This document shows positions 11,956 through 12,589 of a stretch of DNA of 12,589 nt, piece after piece. Source of the DNA: Gelidibacter sp038243395 (lineage in GTDB: Bacteria; Bacteroidota; Bacteroidia; Flavobacteriales; Flavobacteriaceae). Numbering within the stretch: position 1 is the stretch's first letter; every line of letters begins with the position of its first letter. The notes beneath the pieces are model-generated. The model worked only from the letters and a program-made list of their open reading frames with translations, was not told the origin of the DNA and did not search any database. The stretch covers positions 1-12,589 of the forward strand of contig JBBSRC010000103.1 in NCBI GenBank assembly GCA_038243395.1. The letters are read 5' to 3'. Both the position numbers and the translations under genes were made by a program.

Positions 11956-12589
11956 ATGATTTCTAATACCTTAAATATTGCTCTTTTACAAACTGAATTG
12001 GTTTGGGAGAATCCTGCGGAAAATCGATCGAATTTTTCGAAACACATTGAAAGCATTCATCAACCTGTAGATATCATTGTGCTCCCGGAAATGTTTACCT
12101 CCGGATTTACAATGAATCCTTCACACGTGGCGGAAACTATGGAAGGCGAAACCATCTCTTGGTTGAAGACCTTAGCAGAAAAAAAACAAGCGGCCATTAC
12201 AGGCAGTTTGGTCATCATGGAAGATAATAACTATTATAACCGAATGGTTTTTGTCCATCCCAACGGAACCGTGGATCAATATGATAAACGGCACACGTTT
12301 ACTCTAGCTGGAGAGGATAAAGTATATTCCGCGGGAGACAAAAAAATCATAGTCGAATATAAAGGTTGGAAAATTTGTCCTTTGGTTTGTTATGATTTAA
12401 GGTTCCCAGTCTGGTCAAGAAATTCAGACAACTACGATGTTCTCATTTATGTCGCCAGCTGGCCAGCAATACGCATGGTGGCTTGGGATACCTTGTTAAA
12501 AGCACGCGCTATTGAAAATATGAGTTATTGTGTAGGTGTCAACAGAGTTGGTAAAGATGGCAACAGTCACGATTACTCAGGACATTCAG
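11956..12589 (+). CDS. Omega-amidase-like carbon-nitrogen hydrolase (YafV/NIT2 type), partial
   Basis: The first 211 codons of a nitrilase-superfamily amidase lie here and the gene continues past the right edge; the family is about 250-260 residues. The catalytic triad is visible: Glu45 in VLPEMFTSGF, Lys111 in YDKRHTF and Cys145 in VCYDLRFPVW. NRMVFV, LLKARAIEN and GVNRVG are further family segments. The FTSGF and YDLRFPVWSRN forms favour the YafV/omega-amidase branch, which hydrolyses alpha-ketoglutaramate or alpha-ketosuccinamate to the dicarboxylic keto acid and ammonia in the cytoplasm. The start ATG is four bases after the preceding gene. With the aminotransferase upstream it fits the glutamine transaminase/omega-amidase pair of methionine salvage. 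Confidence 0.92.
   Translation, partial: MISNTLNIALLQTELVWENPAENRSNFSKHIESIHQPVDIIVLPEMFTSGFTMNPSHVAETMEGETISWLKTLAEKKQAAITGSLVIMEDNNYYNRMVFVHPNGTVDQYDKRHTFTLAGEDKVYSAGDKKIIVEYKGWKICPLVCYDLRFPVWSRNSDNYDVLIYVASWPAIRMVAWDTLLKARAIENMSYCVGVNRVGKDGNSHDYSGHS

Overview
The window looks like chromosomal DNA of a marine-type member of the Flavobacteriaceae (Bacteroidetes). The evidence is the AT-rich sequence, promoters of the Bacteroidetes type (TAnnTTTG -7 boxes, e.g. TATCTTTG, TACTTTTG), the lack of clear Shine-Dalgarno sites, and the gene content: an S46 dipeptidyl-peptidase, a bacterial GGGP synthase, DUF4301 and a PnuC-type vitamin transporter. It also carries several short intergenic repeats that I associate with this family. 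I see no phage, plasmid, IS element, CRISPR array, tRNA or rRNA.

Layout. Positions 1-295 hold repeats and a leftward promoter. From 5409 down to 296 there is a leftward run of seven genes: a 4'-phosphopantetheinyl transferase, GGGP synthase (pcrB), a YkoF-like thiamine-binding protein, a PnuC-family transporter, a NadR-type kinase, DUF4301 and the ribosome-rescue factor ArfB. The four middle genes from the YkoF-like gene to DUF4301 overlap one another and form a tight operon. ahcY (5477-6793) diverges from the PPTase gene and ends in a terminator. A 360-base gap follows, holding a nested inverted-repeat element, and then an orphan Vsr endonuclease gene (7154-7624). A leftward S46 peptidase (7690-9825) converges on vsr across a shared terminator. 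After a 398-base gap comes a rightward group: a methionine/glutamine-type aminotransferase (10224-11366), a small secreted Lys-rich protein (11514-11951) and an omega-amidase-like nitrilase that runs off the right edge.

How the genes work together. The YkoF/PnuC/kinase/DUF4301 operon reads as uptake and metabolic trapping of a vitamin, either thiamine or nicotinamide riboside; the two family clues disagree. DUF4301 carries motifs reminiscent of nucleotide-sugar pyrophosphorylases. AhcY recycles S-adenosylhomocysteine. The aminotransferase and omega-amidase fit the methionine-salvage pair that transaminates the methionine keto acid with glutamine and then hydrolyses alpha-ketoglutaramate. The S46 enzyme carries the Arg that marks DPP11, so it should remove acidic dipeptides in the periplasm.

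There is no clear new multi-gene defence or mobile system here. The most unusual items are: the kinase plus DUF4301 pairing in the vitamin operon; a Vsr that has lost all four zinc ligands; 7-bp tandem arrays of different unit sequence sitting at gene ends; repeat DNA forming both the start codon and the C-terminal tail of pcrB; and the nested inverted-repeat element at 6912-7068.
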